This document shows, one piece after another, positions 17,489-25,000 of a stretch of 64,000 nucleotides of DNA. The stretch lies in the NCBI GenBank assembly GCA_038108875.1, contig JAYNII010000001.1:62001-126000 (forward strand). The letters run 5' to 3'. The translations under genes were made by a program, and so were the position numbers. The DNA comes from VMDH01 sp038108875 (lineage in GTDB: Bacteria > Pseudomonadota > Gammaproteobacteria > Magnimaribacterales > D2472). Under the pieces are notes generated by a model, which ran no database searches, was not told the origin of the DNA, and saw nothing but the letters and a program-made list of their open reading frames with translations. The stretch's first letter is position 1; each line of letters begins with the position of its first letter.

Positions 17489-18415
17489 ATGAAAGCCTTA
17501 GAGATTTCTAATCTAAAGAAAACTTATGCCAGTGGAGTTGAGGCTCTTAAAGGAATCTCATTAACTGTTGAAGAAGGTGATTTCTATGCACTGCTTGGAC
17601 CGAATGGCGCAGGAAAATCTACAACCATTGGAATTGTTTCTTCGTTAGTGACTAAATCAGGAGGTTCTGTTTCTATCTTAGGAACCGACATAGATCAAGA
17701 TTTTCCTGAAGCAAAAAGAAAGCTTGGAGTGGTTGCTCAAGAGATAAATTTTTCTCCATTTGAGAAAGTTTTAGATATTGTAGTAACCCAATCTGGATTT
17801 TATGGGATCCCAAAGAGTGTTGCGCTTAAGAGAGCTGAAGAAGTTCTTCATAAACTAGGTCTGTGGGAAAAAAAAGATTTTCAATCGAGAACGCTTTCAG
17901 GGGGACTTAAACGCAGATTAATGATTGCAAAATCACTCATTCATCAACCACGTTTATTGATTCTTGACGAACCAACTGCTGGCGTTGATATCGAGCTTAG
18001 AAGAGGAATGTGGGACTTTATTAGAGATCTAAACAAAAATGGAACCACTGTCATCTTAACCACTCACTATCTAGAAGAGGCAGAGCAACTATGTAAGAAC
18101 ATTGCTATCATCGATAAGGGTTTGATTGTAGAAAATACCTCTATGAAGGATCTGCTTAAAAAACTTGATATGCAAACATTCATCTTAGATTTAGACTCAA
18201 ATTTAGATAAGTTACCTGTCTTAGAAAATTATATTATTAGCCAAGTTGATCCAACTACTTTGAGAGTTGCTTTACAAAAAGACCAGTCTTTAAATACTTT
18301 ATTTGAACAACTTTCTCGGTCAAATGTTCAAGTCAAATCAATGCGAAATGAGGCCAACAGATTGGAAGAGCTTTTCTTACAAATTATAAAAAAAGATCAT
18401 GAGCAAAAGAGCTAA
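17489..18415 (+). CDS. yadG: ABC exporter ATP-binding protein YadG
   Basis: 308 residues, the same length as E. coli YadG, with a very similar course. Walker A GPNGAGKS is at 37-44, the signature LSGGLKRRLMIAKSL near 138-152, Walker B LLILDEPTAGVDIELRR near 160-176 and the switch histidine in TTHYLEEAEQL. The C-terminal tail (NRLEELFLQIIKK) also matches. It supplies ATP hydrolysis to the permease encoded next, whose start it overlaps by 17 nt. The E. coli pair has no settled substrate; a hydrophobic or envelope compound is likely. Confidence 0.92.
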   Translation: MKALEISNLKKTYASGVEALKGISLTVEEGDFYALLGPNGAGKSTTIGIVSSLVTKSGGSVSILGTDIDQDFPEAKRKLGVVAQEINFSPFEKVLDIVVTQSGFYGIPKSVALKRAEEVLHKLGLWEKKDFQSRTLSGGLKRRLMIAKSLIHQPRLLILDEPTAGVDIELRRGMWDFIRDLNKNGTTVILTTHYLEEAEQLCKNIAIIDKGLIVENTSMKDLLKKLDMQTFILDLDSNLDKLPVLENYIISQVDPTTLRVALQKDQSLNTLFEQLSRSNVQVKSMRNEANRLEELFLQIIKKDHEQKS

Positions 18416-19181
18416 AGAAATATTCTGGTCATTAAGAACCCTCACAGAGCGAGAAATTCGTCGCTATTTAAGAATTTGGGTTCAAACCCTTGTTCCACCT
18501 GCAGTTACGATGTCTTTGTACTTTGTAATTTTTGGCTCTTTAATTGGACCAAGAATTGGTGCCATGAATGGATTTGATTATATCCAGTTCATGATTCCAG
18601 GATTAATTATGATGTCAGTCATTACTAATTCCTATTCGAATGTAGTTTCTTCTTTTTTTGGAGTTAAATTCCAACGCTCTATTGAAGAATTATTGGTCTC
18701 GCCAATGCCTTCTTTTATTATCTTGCTTGGATTTATTAGCGGGGGAGTTTCAAGAGGAATCCTTGTAGGTGTTGTGGTGTATCTGGTGAGCTTATTTTTT
18801 TACCCAGACTTCACAATTCATAATATTCCCCTGACAGTTAGCGTACTAATCTTGACTGCAATATTATTTTCATTGATGGGCTTTATAAATGCTATTTTTG
18901 CAGACTCATTTGACGACATCTCAGTGGTCCCAACTTTTGTTTTAACACCTCTGATATATCTAGGAGGGGTGTTTTATTCCATCTCAATACTACCAGATGT
19001 CTGGCAAAAGATTTCACTGATAAATCCAATGCTCTATGTGGTGAATACATTTAGAGAAGGAATGTTAGGCGTAAGTGATATTGATGTTACTGCTGCACTC
19101 CTAATGCAATTATTTTTTATTATTATTCTTACTCTTTCTTGTTTGCATCTACTAAAAACAGGCAAGGGTACCAGGCAATAA
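18399..19181 (+). CDS. yadH: ABC-2 type exporter permease YadH
   Basis: 260 residues with six membrane segments of the ABC-2 permease fold. The N-terminal amphipathic stretch LTEREIRRYLRIWVQTLVPP, the FDYIQFMIPGLIMMS segment and SFEDI-like DSFDDISVVPTFVLTPLIYLGG are the standard landmarks, and NPMLYVVNTFREGMLG lies before the last helix. The start at 18399 overlaps yadG by 17 nt. It is followed after 2 nt by queF, so the exporter and the queuosine gene appear to share a transcript. Confidence 0.9.
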   Translation: MSKRAKEIFWSLRTLTEREIRRYLRIWVQTLVPPAVTMSLYFVIFGSLIGPRIGAMNGFDYIQFMIPGLIMMSVITNSYSNVVSSFFGVKFQRSIEELLVSPMPSFIILLGFISGGVSRGILVGVVVYLVSLFFYPDFTIHNIPLTVSVLILTAILFSLMGFINAIFADSFDDISVVPTFVLTPLIYLGGVFYSISILPDVWQKISLINPMLYVVNTFREGMLGVSDIDVTAALLMQLFFIIILTLSCLHLLKTGKGTRQ

Positions 19182-19183
19182 TA

Positions 19184-19912
19184 ATGCCAAGATATTTAGG
19201 GCAATCCGACTCATATCAAAAGATAAGCATTGGTAAAGAATCTTTAGATATTCTCAAGAGAAAAACCAATTCTTCGTTCCCATTGAGAGGATGGGATTAT
19301 TGGAACGCCTATGAATTTATGTACCAAAATCAACAGTCAGCAGTACTTACTTGTCTTGAAATTAAAGTACCCAGTGATTCAATGTATCTGATCGAGTCTA
19401 AATCTATGAAGCTATTCTTAAACAGCTTTTACAATCAAGAATTTCAATCAACTGAAATAACCAATTATCTCAGTGATGTTTTTTCAGAGACGTTGGAGTG
19501 CAAAGTTGAGGTCAAAATTATGGACAAATATTCAGATCCGCCAAATTTTAAGAAGCTCAGCCGAAATACAGGAAAGTTAGATTCCGGTTCAATTTATAGA
19601 TTTGAGGGCTACAGATCTTTATGTCCAGTTACTAGCCAACCTGATTTTGCCAATGTATTTTTTTATTCTAACGGTTTTAGTGATTTAGATAGTAGCATCC
19701 TCTTGGACGCTATTGGTTTGCATCTTAACCAGCAAGCTTTTCATGAATCTTGTATTGAAGCAATCGCTGAAGATATTTTGCATATAGCTCAACTCAAAGA
19801 TCTTCAGATTTTTGGAAGATTTCTCAGAAGAGGCGGTATCGATATTAACCCACTTAGATGTTTTAACATTTCAGATTCTATTTTCTGTAACTTCCGTGAA
19901 TTTAATCAATAA
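19184..19912 (+). CDS. queF: NADPH-dependent 7-cyano-7-deazaguanine reductase, long form
   Basis: 242 residues from the ATG at 19184, two bases after the yadH stop; the longer frame (from 19139) runs inside yadH and is not credible. The catalytic cysteine is Cys147 in LCPVTSQPD with Asp154, and the NADPH motif E(S/L)KS is seen as ESKSMKLFLNSFYNQ (71-85). The order of motifs is that of the two-domain QueF seen in E. coli (282 residues), with a shorter N-terminus. It reduces preQ0 to preQ1 in queuosine synthesis. The next gene starts inside its last codons. Confidence 0.92.
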   Translation: MPRYLGQSDSYQKISIGKESLDILKRKTNSSFPLRGWDYWNAYEFMYQNQQSAVLTCLEIKVPSDSMYLIESKSMKLFLNSFYNQEFQSTEITNYLSDVFSETLECKVEVKIMDKYSDPPNFKKLSRNTGKLDSGSIYRFEGYRSLCPVTSQPDFANVFFYSNGFSDLDSSILLDAIGLHLNQQAFHESCIEAIAEDILHIAQLKDLQIFGRFLRRGGIDINPLRCFNISDSIFCNFREFNQ

Positions 19913-20537
19913 CATAAAATATTTTCAGTCAAAGGATCTGTTGGATGATTTTTTATTTTCAGAGATTGCTTTCCTAAGCAAGCATAACGCCTTCTACAAT
20001 ATTATCCTTTCAGGGGGTAGCTCTCCGATTACTCTCTATAAAAAGTTAGGCACCTCATCTATTTCTTTTGCTAACTTTCAGTTCGTTCTTTCGGATGATA
20101 GAAGAGTCCCAATTCTGGATCCTCTAAGTAATGAGGGGATGTTAAATCAATCTATAGGATTAAAACAGGATTTCAAATTAATTTCGTTGCATTCTAAGGA
20201 CATCTCAAAGAAGTTGTCTGCTATTCCATCTTACAAGTTAGCTATTTTGGGTATGGGATTAGACGGACACTTTGCTTCTATATTTCCAGGTATGTCAAAT
20301 TTAGATAATGCTCTCACTTCCAGCGAGTCTATAGAGCTAGTAGAGGATGGTTTTCCAGAAGTGCCAAGAATAACCATGACCTTAACAGAAATTGATAAAG
20401 CTGAAAGAATTATTCTCCTTGTTACTGGTCAAGAAAAGCTAGATCTCTTGTTACATTTAACCCAACGGACAAATCTCCCAATTAAAAATTTGATTATCAA
20501 AACTCAGCCTAAATTAATAATTGCAACAACTCCTTAA
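19896..20537 (+). CDS. pgl: 6-phosphogluconolactonase (NagB/PGL fold)
   Basis: 213 residues if translation starts at the GTG at 19896, 17 bases before the end of queF; an open frame continues back to 19812 but is fully inside queF. IILSGGSSPITLYKKL is the phosphate-binding loop, FVLSDDRRVP the substrate segment, and LAILGMGLDGHFASIFPG the conserved catalytic region of 6-phosphogluconolactonases. It hydrolyses 6-phosphogluconolactone in the pentose phosphate or Entner-Doudoroff route. The window holds no zwf or edd partner. It is shorter at the N-terminus than usual (about 230-240). The stop lies 24 nt before tRNA-Ser. Confidence 0.82.
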   Translation: MNLINNIKYFQSKDLLDDFLFSEIAFLSKHNAFYNIILSGGSSPITLYKKLGTSSISFANFQFVLSDDRRVPILDPLSNEGMLNQSIGLKQDFKLISLHSKDISKKLSAIPSYKLAILGMGLDGHFASIFPGMSNLDNALTSSESIELVEDGFPEVPRITMTLTEIDKAERIILLVTGQEKLDLLLHLTQRTNLPIKNLIIKTQPKLIIATTP

Positions 20538-20561
20538 GTTTTTGTTAGAATTTACAACCTT

Positions 20562-20651
20562 GGAGAGATGGCAGAGCCTGGTCGAATGCACCATCTTGGA
20601 AGGGTGGCGTACCGTAAGGTACCGAGGGTTCGAATCCCTCTCTCTCCGCCA
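20562..20651 (+). tRNA. tRNA-Ser (anticodon GGA)
   Basis: A 90-nt gene with the long variable arm of class II tRNAs. The acceptor arms GGAGAGA and TCTCTCC pair fully, the anticodon stem is CCATC/GGGTGG-type with loop TTGGAAG, placing GGA at 20598-20600, the variable arm is a hairpin around GTACCGTAAGGTAC, and the T arm contains GGGTTCGAATCCC. Discriminator G and an encoded CCA (20649-20651) follow. The next reading frame starts 11 nt downstream on the same strand. Confidence 0.97.
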
Positions 20652-20662
20652 TTAGTAATGCT

Positions 20663-21100
20663 ATGAGAAAGACTTTTGCACATACTTATCTTGATTTATT
20701 TTTAACTCTACATCAGGACATATACTTAAATGATGCTGAGTATATTACTGATAGAAGAGAGCGCTTTGTTTTGTATGAAGCTTATAGAAGACATATTCTT
20801 AAGTTAGAGTCTATCAATTTACTTTGGGTTCAGAATACCCTTGGAGTTACTTTTCCAACAGCAAAGAAGATTCGAGATAAATTAGTGAAACTCGGCTATC
20901 TAGATACCAAGATTTGCTCAAAGGATAAAAGAAATAAACTTTTATCGCCTTCAGAGAAACTAGTGAGAGGCATTGAAATTTTTGAGAGTTTTAAGAAATC
21001 ATTTATTAGTAAATATATTAAAGAGAATAAAGATTTTGGAAAGCTAGATCAAAGTGCTTTAGAGCTCTTAACAAAAAAAATAATCTCTCTAAGAAAATAA
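20663..21100 (+). CDS. Winged-helix (MarR-like) transcriptional regulator
   Basis: 145 residues. The centre (about 50-100) reads as a winged helix: VQNTLGVTFPTAKKIRDKLVKLGYLD is a helix-turn-helix with recognition helix, and TKICSKDKRNKLLSPSEK is the MarR-type wing with the conserved DKR(x)K...L pattern. N- and C-terminal helices would dimerise. No ligand can be guessed. It begins 11 nt after tRNA-Ser with no clear Shine-Dalgarno, and a second small winged-helix gene follows after 81 nt. The reading frame start could lie a little further in. Confidence 0.72.
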   Translation: MRKTFAHTYLDLFLTLHQDIYLNDAEYITDRRERFVLYEAYRRHILKLESINLLWVQNTLGVTFPTAKKIRDKLVKLGYLDTKICSKDKRNKLLSPSEKLVRGIEIFESFKKSFISKYIKENKDFGKLDQSALELLTKKIISLRK

Positions 21101-21150
21101 TTTTAGATTTCGTTATGTGTGTGTTAAAATAAAAAACATAAAATTATTTT
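21094..21150. repeat. Pair of 11-bp inverted repeats before the second regulator
   Basis: AAAATAATTTT at 21094-21104 and its exact reverse complement AAAATTATTTT at 21140-21150 flank a 35-nt stretch in the gap between the two regulator genes. The left copy overlaps the stop of the first gene. Such paired sites could be bound by a winged-helix dimer, but both arms are purely A/T and could be coincidental in this AT-rich DNA. Confidence 0.3.
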
Positions 21151-21170
21151 AGGTATTTTTATTACTAATT

Positions 21171-21176
21171 AGGAGG
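21171..21176 (+). promoter_or_regulatory. Strong Shine-Dalgarno that fixes a TTG start
   Basis: AGGAGG at 21171-21176 lies five bases before TTG at 21182. It is one of the few perfect ribosome binding sites in the window and justifies the non-ATG start of the small regulator gene. Confidence 0.8.
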
Positions 21177-21181
21177 ACAAA

Positions 21182-21460
21182 TTGAATCAATTTCACAATC
21201 AACTCAGAGGTGTGTTATCTTTATTAGATTCAATTGAAAGAGATTTAAAAGTTAACGATCTTACTCCAAATGAAAAACAAGTGCTTTATACAGTTGCTAA
21301 AACCCAAAAACAGGAAGCCAATATTTCGGATATAGTAAACTCATCAGGTTTATCGCGCTCTTCAGTTTACAAAACTCTTAAGAAGCTCATAGATGCAGAT
21401 GTAGTTGCCTTGATTCAATCCGATCACGATAAACGTGAATTCCTTGTCAAACTATCTTGA
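21182..21460 (+). CDS. Small MarR/TrmB-like winged-helix protein
   Basis: 92 residues from a TTG start that has AGGAGG five bases upstream. After an N-terminal helix (NQLRGVLSLLDSIERDL) comes a single winged helix: LTPNEKQVLYTVAKTQ, then ANISDIVNSSGLSRSSVYKTLKKLIDADVV as helix-turn-helix and DHDKREFLVKLS as the wing. It lacks the extra C-terminal helix of full MarR proteins, so dimerisation may rely on the N-terminal helix. Its last 26 nt overlap the next gene, a membrane protein, suggesting that the regulator and the membrane protein are functionally coupled. Confidence 0.72.
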   Translation: MNQFHNQLRGVLSLLDSIERDLKVNDLTPNEKQVLYTVAKTQKQEANISDIVNSSGLSRSSVYKTLKKLIDADVVALIQSDHDKREFLVKLS

Positions 21461-22028
21461 TCAAGTTCTAGACTTTATAAAAGTCTCTTTTATTACCTTC
21501 ATTGCTAGTTTTACACTCTGGCTTGCTTGGGCTGTTGTTATACTTGATTCTTTCAATGAAGGAAGGCTGCCGTTGGGAAGTCTTATCTTTCTTCCAAATG
21601 CTGCCAGAGTTATTGCTATTTGTTTTTTTGGCTTCAGAGCTATACCGGCTTTATATGTTGCTGAAATATTAGGTCCTGAGTTAATATTTAATAATCTGTA
21701 TGGATATGAAAGTTACATAACGGTTTTTATTAGTATCATGGCAGTTCCTGCGGCATTACTCTTGTTAAGGTCAATTGGATTTCGTTTTAGTGAAGGTAGA
21801 CAAAATTTCCTAGATTTTAAAAATTATCGACATTTGCTGGTAGTTATTATTATCGCTGCTGCATTTAATGCTATCTTTGTCACTTCTTTTTTATACCTCT
21901 TTCAAGAGAAAATGATTTCAGCAGCCACAACTTATCGGTATTTTGTTGGAGATATTATTGGCGCAGTTGTAATATTGTTATTACTCACATTGTTAAACTT
22001 GGCATTCAAATCCCTAAATGCAAGATAA
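21435..22028 (+). CDS. MASE1-like integral membrane protein without output domain
   Basis: 197 residues with about six membrane helices. The stretch GSLIFLPNAARVIAICFFGFRAIPALYVAEILG (about 48-80) follows the MASE1 pattern (LPN...R...FG.R..P......LG) seen in the sensor part of membrane-bound diguanylate cyclases and histidine kinases. No GGDEF, EAL or kinase domain follows: the frame ends after the last helix. It may be a stand-alone sensor or small transporter working with the overlapping winged-helix gene. The assignment rests on motif impression only. Confidence 0.55.
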   Translation: MNSLSNYLDQVLDFIKVSFITFIASFTLWLAWAVVILDSFNEGRLPLGSLIFLPNAARVIAICFFGFRAIPALYVAEILGPELIFNNLYGYESYITVFISIMAVPAALLLLRSIGFRFSEGRQNFLDFKNYRHLLVVIIIAAAFNAIFVTSFLYLFQEKMISAATTYRYFVGDIIGAVVILLLLTLLNLAFKSLNAR

Positions 22029-22443
22029 ACTTTTTTCTTTTCATCTCGCCATTCCTGTATTTGATCTTATAAATTGTGCAATTTTTTATGAAAAACTATT
22101 TTCCTGTACTAGAGGACGCTCATCTGAAGACTGGATTGATCTTAATTTTTTCAATCATCAGTTAGTTCTTCATAAAGCTGCCTCTAGTTCAAAAGATTCA
22201 GCTATTAATTTTGTTGATGGGGACAATATTCCTGTCCCTCATTTTGGAGTGATCCTTGATTATAATTCTTTTGATAAGGTAGCCACCAACGCCCGAACTC
22301 AATGCATAGAATTTCTTATTGAACCTCGTTTACGATTTAAAGGCCAAGCCGGGGAGCAAATGACTATGTTTTTTAGAGATCCCTCTCACAACGTGATTGA
22401 AATTAAAGCTTTTAAAAATCGTTCTGATATTTTTGCTGCTTAA
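22018..22443 (+). CDS. VOC-family (glyoxalase/dioxygenase-like) protein
   Basis: 141 residues forming two beta-alpha-beta-beta-beta units. Expected metal ligands are visible: His in FSFHLAIPV (about residue 9), His in VPHFGVIL (about 75) and Glu in SHNVIEIKAF (about 129). FYEKLFSCTRGRSSEDWIDLNFF follows the usual first module. The reaction is unknown; VOC proteins include glyoxalases and ring-cleaving dioxygenases. It overlaps the membrane protein gene by 11 nt upstream and converges with the NTF2-like gene with a 4-nt overlap. Confidence 0.8.
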   Translation: MQDKLFSFHLAIPVFDLINCAIFYEKLFSCTRGRSSEDWIDLNFFNHQLVLHKAASSSKDSAINFVDGDNIPVPHFGVILDYNSFDKVATNARTQCIEFLIEPRLRFKGQAGEQMTMFFRDPSHNVIEIKAFKNRSDIFAA

Positions 22444-22877
22444 ACCAATTTTTGAATTAATGTGCCTAGCCTTCTAAAAGTAGAGCTAGAAATTTTCCAA
22501 GTATTATCCTGTCTTATGTAGGTATCTAAATAAAAACCTTGAATATTTACTCTTATGGATTTTTTAAAATCAATCATGGAATAGGCTAGGCCCCATTGCC
22601 CGCTTGCCTTTTCTGCTTTGATTTCTATGACAGGATTTTTGCCATAGTGACACTCTGTTTGTCCATCTTTTACTGATTTTTCTTTATAGACTTTTAACAT
22701 CGATTCAGCAGAATTAAAAACTCCGAAATTTTCAAAATCAATAAGAACTAATTTTTCACTAAAGCATGATGCAATAGCAGAAGTATTGTGAGTATCGCAT
22801 GCCTTGAAATATCTATATTTGAGTTTCTTTATTTCATCAATAGCATCAAGGTACAATATTTTTTCAGTATTACTCAT
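22440..22877 (-). CDS. SnoaL/NTF2-like domain protein
   Basis: 145 residues. An N-terminal helix pair (LYLDAIDEIKKLKYRYFKACDTHN) leads into CFSEKLVLIDFENFGVFNSAESMLKVY and a curved sheet ending TYIRQDNTWKISSSTFRRL, the pattern of SnoaL-like cone folds. Members include steroid isomerases, dehydratases and small binding proteins; the His/Asp pair typical of scytalone dehydratase-type enzymes is partly present (ACDTHN). Function is not assignable. It is a single minus-strand gene and its start lies 11 nt from the divergent cupin gene. Confidence 0.75.
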   Translation of the reverse strand: MSNTEKILYLDAIDEIKKLKYRYFKACDTHNTSAIASCFSEKLVLIDFENFGVFNSAESMLKVYKEKSVKDGQTECHYGKNPVIEIKAEKASGQWGLAYSMIDFKKSIRVNIQGFYLDTYIRQDNTWKISSSTFRRLGTLIQKLV

Positions 22878-22888
22878 AGGGCAAGAAT

Positions 22889-23419
22889 ATGCTTAAACCA
22901 AGAAGAATTGTAACAGGGATAAATAACGAAGGTCGATCTGAGATCTTTCTCAATGACGTTCTAGAACCTTCTATTGATCTAGGAGGAAATTTTTTTATAG
23001 AGTTATGGAACTCAACACCAGATCCCTTAGAGCCCGCAAAAAGAAATTTTCCTGAATTAGAGCCAGTCGTGTTATCTCCCGGAAGAGGAGAGGTTAAAAT
23101 CAGGTATTTTCAAATACCTCCTAGAAATGAGAATTATAGTCCTGAAGAGGTTGAAAACTTTTTTGCCCATGCCTTTGAAGTGATCGGTGCATCCCACGAA
23201 AGAACGGATACAAAAAAACATCCTGGTATGCATGCAACTCAAACTCTTGATTATATTATTGTGTTGCGAGGAGATGTCAGTTTAATTCTGGATAATGACG
23301 AGGTAGTGTTAAAACCTCTTGATATTGTTGTGCAAAGGGCTACTAGCCATGCTTGGTCTGTTAATGGAGATGAACCAGGGCTTTTTATAGCTGTGCTTAT
23401 TGACAAAGATGTAATTTAA
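22889..23419 (+). CDS. Cupin-domain protein
   Basis: 176 residues. The C-terminal half is a cupin barrel: MHATQTLDYIIVLRGDVSLILDNDEVVLKPLDIVVQRATSHAWSVNGDEP contains the two cupin motifs with a His (HAT..) and the HAW histidine, although the typical HxH of motif 1 is reduced to a single His followed by Asp. The N-terminal half (RRIVTGINNEGRSEIFLNDV) matches cupins seen beside aromatic or terpenoid catabolic genes. Enzymatic role is unknown. The stop lies 8 nt before the LexA-like box. Confidence 0.8.
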   Translation: MLKPRRIVTGINNEGRSEIFLNDVLEPSIDLGGNFFIELWNSTPDPLEPAKRNFPELEPVVLSPGRGEVKIRYFQIPPRNENYSPEEVENFFAHAFEVIGASHERTDTKKHPGMHATQTLDYIIVLRGDVSLILDNDEVVLKPLDIVVQRATSHAWSVNGDEPGLFIAVLIDKDVI

Positions 23420-23427
23420 GTTTTTAA

Positions 23428-23447
23428 TACTGTATAAATATACAGTA
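23428..23447 (+). promoter_or_regulatory. LexA (SOS) box, near-consensus
   Basis: The 20 bases TACTGTATAAATATACAGTA form a palindrome with the core CTGT-N8-ACAG at 23430-23445. This differs from the ideal gammaproteobacterial LexA operator at a single central position. The inner TATAAA (23433-23438) could be the -10 element, which would put transcription initiation at about 23445, only a few bases before the ATG at 23450, so the transcript would be nearly leaderless. The box sits between the cupin stop and the 84-residue ORF. Confidence 0.75.
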
Positions 23448-23449
23448 TT

Positions 23450-23704
23450 ATGGCTAAGATAATAAAATTACAAATAAGCGATCCAATTCTTAGTGAATTT
23501 AATAATTCAATAGATAAAGATGCTGCACTCAAAACCATTGCCTTTAAATTTTTTAATACCAATGTAATACAGGCTGCATCCTATCTAGGAGTAGGGCACT
23601 CTGAGAAGAATATTTTTTCTACTGATCTAAGCACTAATTCACATATAATAGACTCCATTGATTACTACCAACCGGAGTTGTTCAGTGAGAATAGGTGTTC
23701 CTAA
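23450..23704 (+). CDS. Unknown small protein, putatively SOS-regulated
   Basis: 84 residues; I do not recognise a family. The sequence (MAKIIKLQISDPILSEF, then DAALKTIAFKFFNTNVIQAASYLGVG) is soluble and mildly acidic, with no signal peptide, membrane segment or known DNA-repair or cell-division-inhibitor motif. It begins three bases after a near-ideal LexA box with no room for a Shine-Dalgarno, and its last 20 nt overlap the GTG start of ald. It could be a short SOS effector, or a poorly conserved leader frame for ald. Existence as a protein is supported only by its position and the intact frame. Confidence 0.5.
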   Translation: MAKIIKLQISDPILSEFNNSIDKDAALKTIAFKFFNTNVIQAASYLGVGHSEKNIFSTDLSTNSHIIDSIDYYQPELFSENRCS

Positions 23705-24767
23705 AGAATTAAAAAATCAAGAATTTAGAGTAGGTCTTACCCCCCACAGTGTCAAAGTTTTAACCAATCAAGGACACGAGGTTTTTATTGAAAGCAACCT
23801 CGGAGCTGGTATAGGTTATTCTGATGAAACCTATGCTTCTTGTGGAGGAATTTTGTGTAATTCTGCAGAAGAAGTTTTCTCTCAAAGTGAGCTTATTGTA
23901 AAAGTTAAAGAGCCACTGGATTCAGAACTTTCTTTAATCAATGAAAAGCATACTCTATTCACTTTTTTTCACCTTGCTGGCAACCCCTCAGGAGTAAAAA
24001 ATCTCTTAGATACAGGTAGTAGGGGTATTGCCTATGAAACAGTTACTAATGATCAGGGAGGCTTGCCTTTATTGTCTCCCATGAGTGCTATAGCAGGTCA
24101 AATTTCTTTAACAATTGGGAATTATTATTTATTAAAACCTCATGGTGGCAAAGGGGTTTTATCTACTCCCTTGGATGGCTTAACTTCACGAGAGGTCACT
24201 GTTCTTGGAGCAGGTGTGGCAGGATGCAATGCTATCAAAGTAGCTGTAAATCAAGGTTCGATCGTCAATGTTATTGATTTAAATGAATCGAAATTAAATC
24301 TTTTAAAGTCACAATATGGAGCAAAGATTAATACCTTTCTTTCTAACGAAATTAATATTCAAAAGTGCATAATTAATTCAGACATTGTTGTTGGTTCTGT
24401 CTACGTAATAGGTAAGCAGGCTCCCAAAGTAATCTTAAAACACCATCTTTCTTGCATGCAGCAGGGATCTATTATGATAGATATATCGATTGATCAAGGA
24501 GGATGCTTTGAATCGAGTGTTCCAACTACCCACGATGACCCAGTTTATAGGGTAGATGATATTCTCCATTACTGTGTTACCAACATGCCTGGCGCTGTTC
24601 CATTAACTGCTTCCGAAGCATTAAATAAAGCAACTTTACCTTTTATTGAGTCTATGGCAAATCGTGGAATAGATAATGCCTTAGATGCTTCAGAGCATCT
24701 TAGAAATGGACTAAATTTTGCAAAAGGCAGATTAATTCATCCCTCTGTAATTGAATCATTACAATAG
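23685..24767 (+). CDS. ald: Alanine dehydrogenase
   Basis: 360 residues from a GTG at 23685; this gives MRIGVPKELKNQEFRVGLTP, the standard N-terminus, whereas the open frame from 23658 adds nine unrelated residues. KVKEP (catalytic Lys region), LFTFFHLAGNP (catalytic His), the NAD-binding GAGVAGCNA and the late HYCVTNMPGAVPLTASEALNKATLP all match the family. It interconverts L-alanine and pyruvate plus ammonia with NAD. It is slightly shorter than usual (about 371). It overlaps the SOS-box small ORF and so may respond to DNA damage in part, which would be unusual. Confidence 0.92.
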   Translation: MRIGVPKELKNQEFRVGLTPHSVKVLTNQGHEVFIESNLGAGIGYSDETYASCGGILCNSAEEVFSQSELIVKVKEPLDSELSLINEKHTLFTFFHLAGNPSGVKNLLDTGSRGIAYETVTNDQGGLPLLSPMSAIAGQISLTIGNYYLLKPHGGKGVLSTPLDGLTSREVTVLGAGVAGCNAIKVAVNQGSIVNVIDLNESKLNLLKSQYGAKINTFLSNEINIQKCIINSDIVVGSVYVIGKQAPKVILKHHLSCMQQGSIMIDISIDQGGCFESSVPTTHDDPVYRVDDILHYCVTNMPGAVPLTASEALNKATLPFIESMANRGIDNALDASEHLRNGLNFAKGRLIHPSVIESLQ

Positions 24768-24799
24768 TTTTTTTTACTACCTATTTTTTTATTCCTAGA

Positions 24800-24805
24800 T
24801 ATAAT
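24800..24805 (+). promoter_or_regulatory. Possible -10 element for the leader RNA
   Basis: A perfect TATAAT lies 33 nt after the ald stop. No convincing -35 element precedes it at 17 nt (the region is a T-rich run with TTTACT four bases too far away). Initiation would be near 24812, giving a transcript of about 185-190 nt to the terminator. Confidence 0.4.
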
Positions 24806-24811
24806 TATTTT

Positions 24812-25000
24812 AGGAGTCGTAGTAATCAGTGAATAAGGGGACTGGTTAGCTACTTAAAGCAATACCCTGTGCAGGAGGTGGTCTTATTTTTATTTATTTT
24901 AAACCAGGAAAATTGAGGTTAGCCTTCTGACAAAAGGCGACTGATTTCCGCCTGCTAAAGATTTAGCAGTTAGAGGCCTCATTTTATGAGGCCTCTTTTT
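24812..25000 (+). ncRNA. Candidate structured leader or independent sRNA before the EamA gene
   Basis: The 250-nt gap between ald and the transporter holds no gene but several possible stems. CTGGTT (24842-24847) can pair with AACCAG (24902-24907). Hairpin A is GCCTT/AAGGC (24922-24938), hairpin B is AGGCG/CGCCT (24935-24953) and hairpin C is CTGCTAAA/TTTAGCAG (24952-24969). A and B share bases, as do B and C, so they are mutually exclusive, and a strong terminator follows directly. This is the build of a riboswitch or attenuator. I could not match it to a known class; length would also suit a 6S-like RNA, but the conserved 6S bubble sequences are not evident. Confidence 0.45.
24973..25000 (+). 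terminator. Rho-independent terminator upstream of EamA gene
   Basis: GAGGCCTC (24973-24980), a 7-nt loop ATTTTAT, GAGGCCTC (24988-24995) and a TTTTT tail form a perfect 8-bp GC-rich hairpin with U-tract, far stronger than anything else in this AT-rich window. It ends 17 nt before the transporter ATG, so it either ends the leader RNA or attenuates the transporter gene. Confidence 0.88.

Noticed and set aside
19139..19183. Longer QueF start at 19139
   Set aside because: The extra codons lie inside yadH and the ATG at 19184 gives a normal QueF beginning.
24812..25000. Identification of the leader as 6S RNA, tmRNA, RNase P RNA or a specific riboswitch
   Set aside because: Length fits a 6S RNA but the conserved bubble-flanking sequences, tmRNA ends, RNase P motifs and known aptamer motifs were not seen; kept as unassigned.
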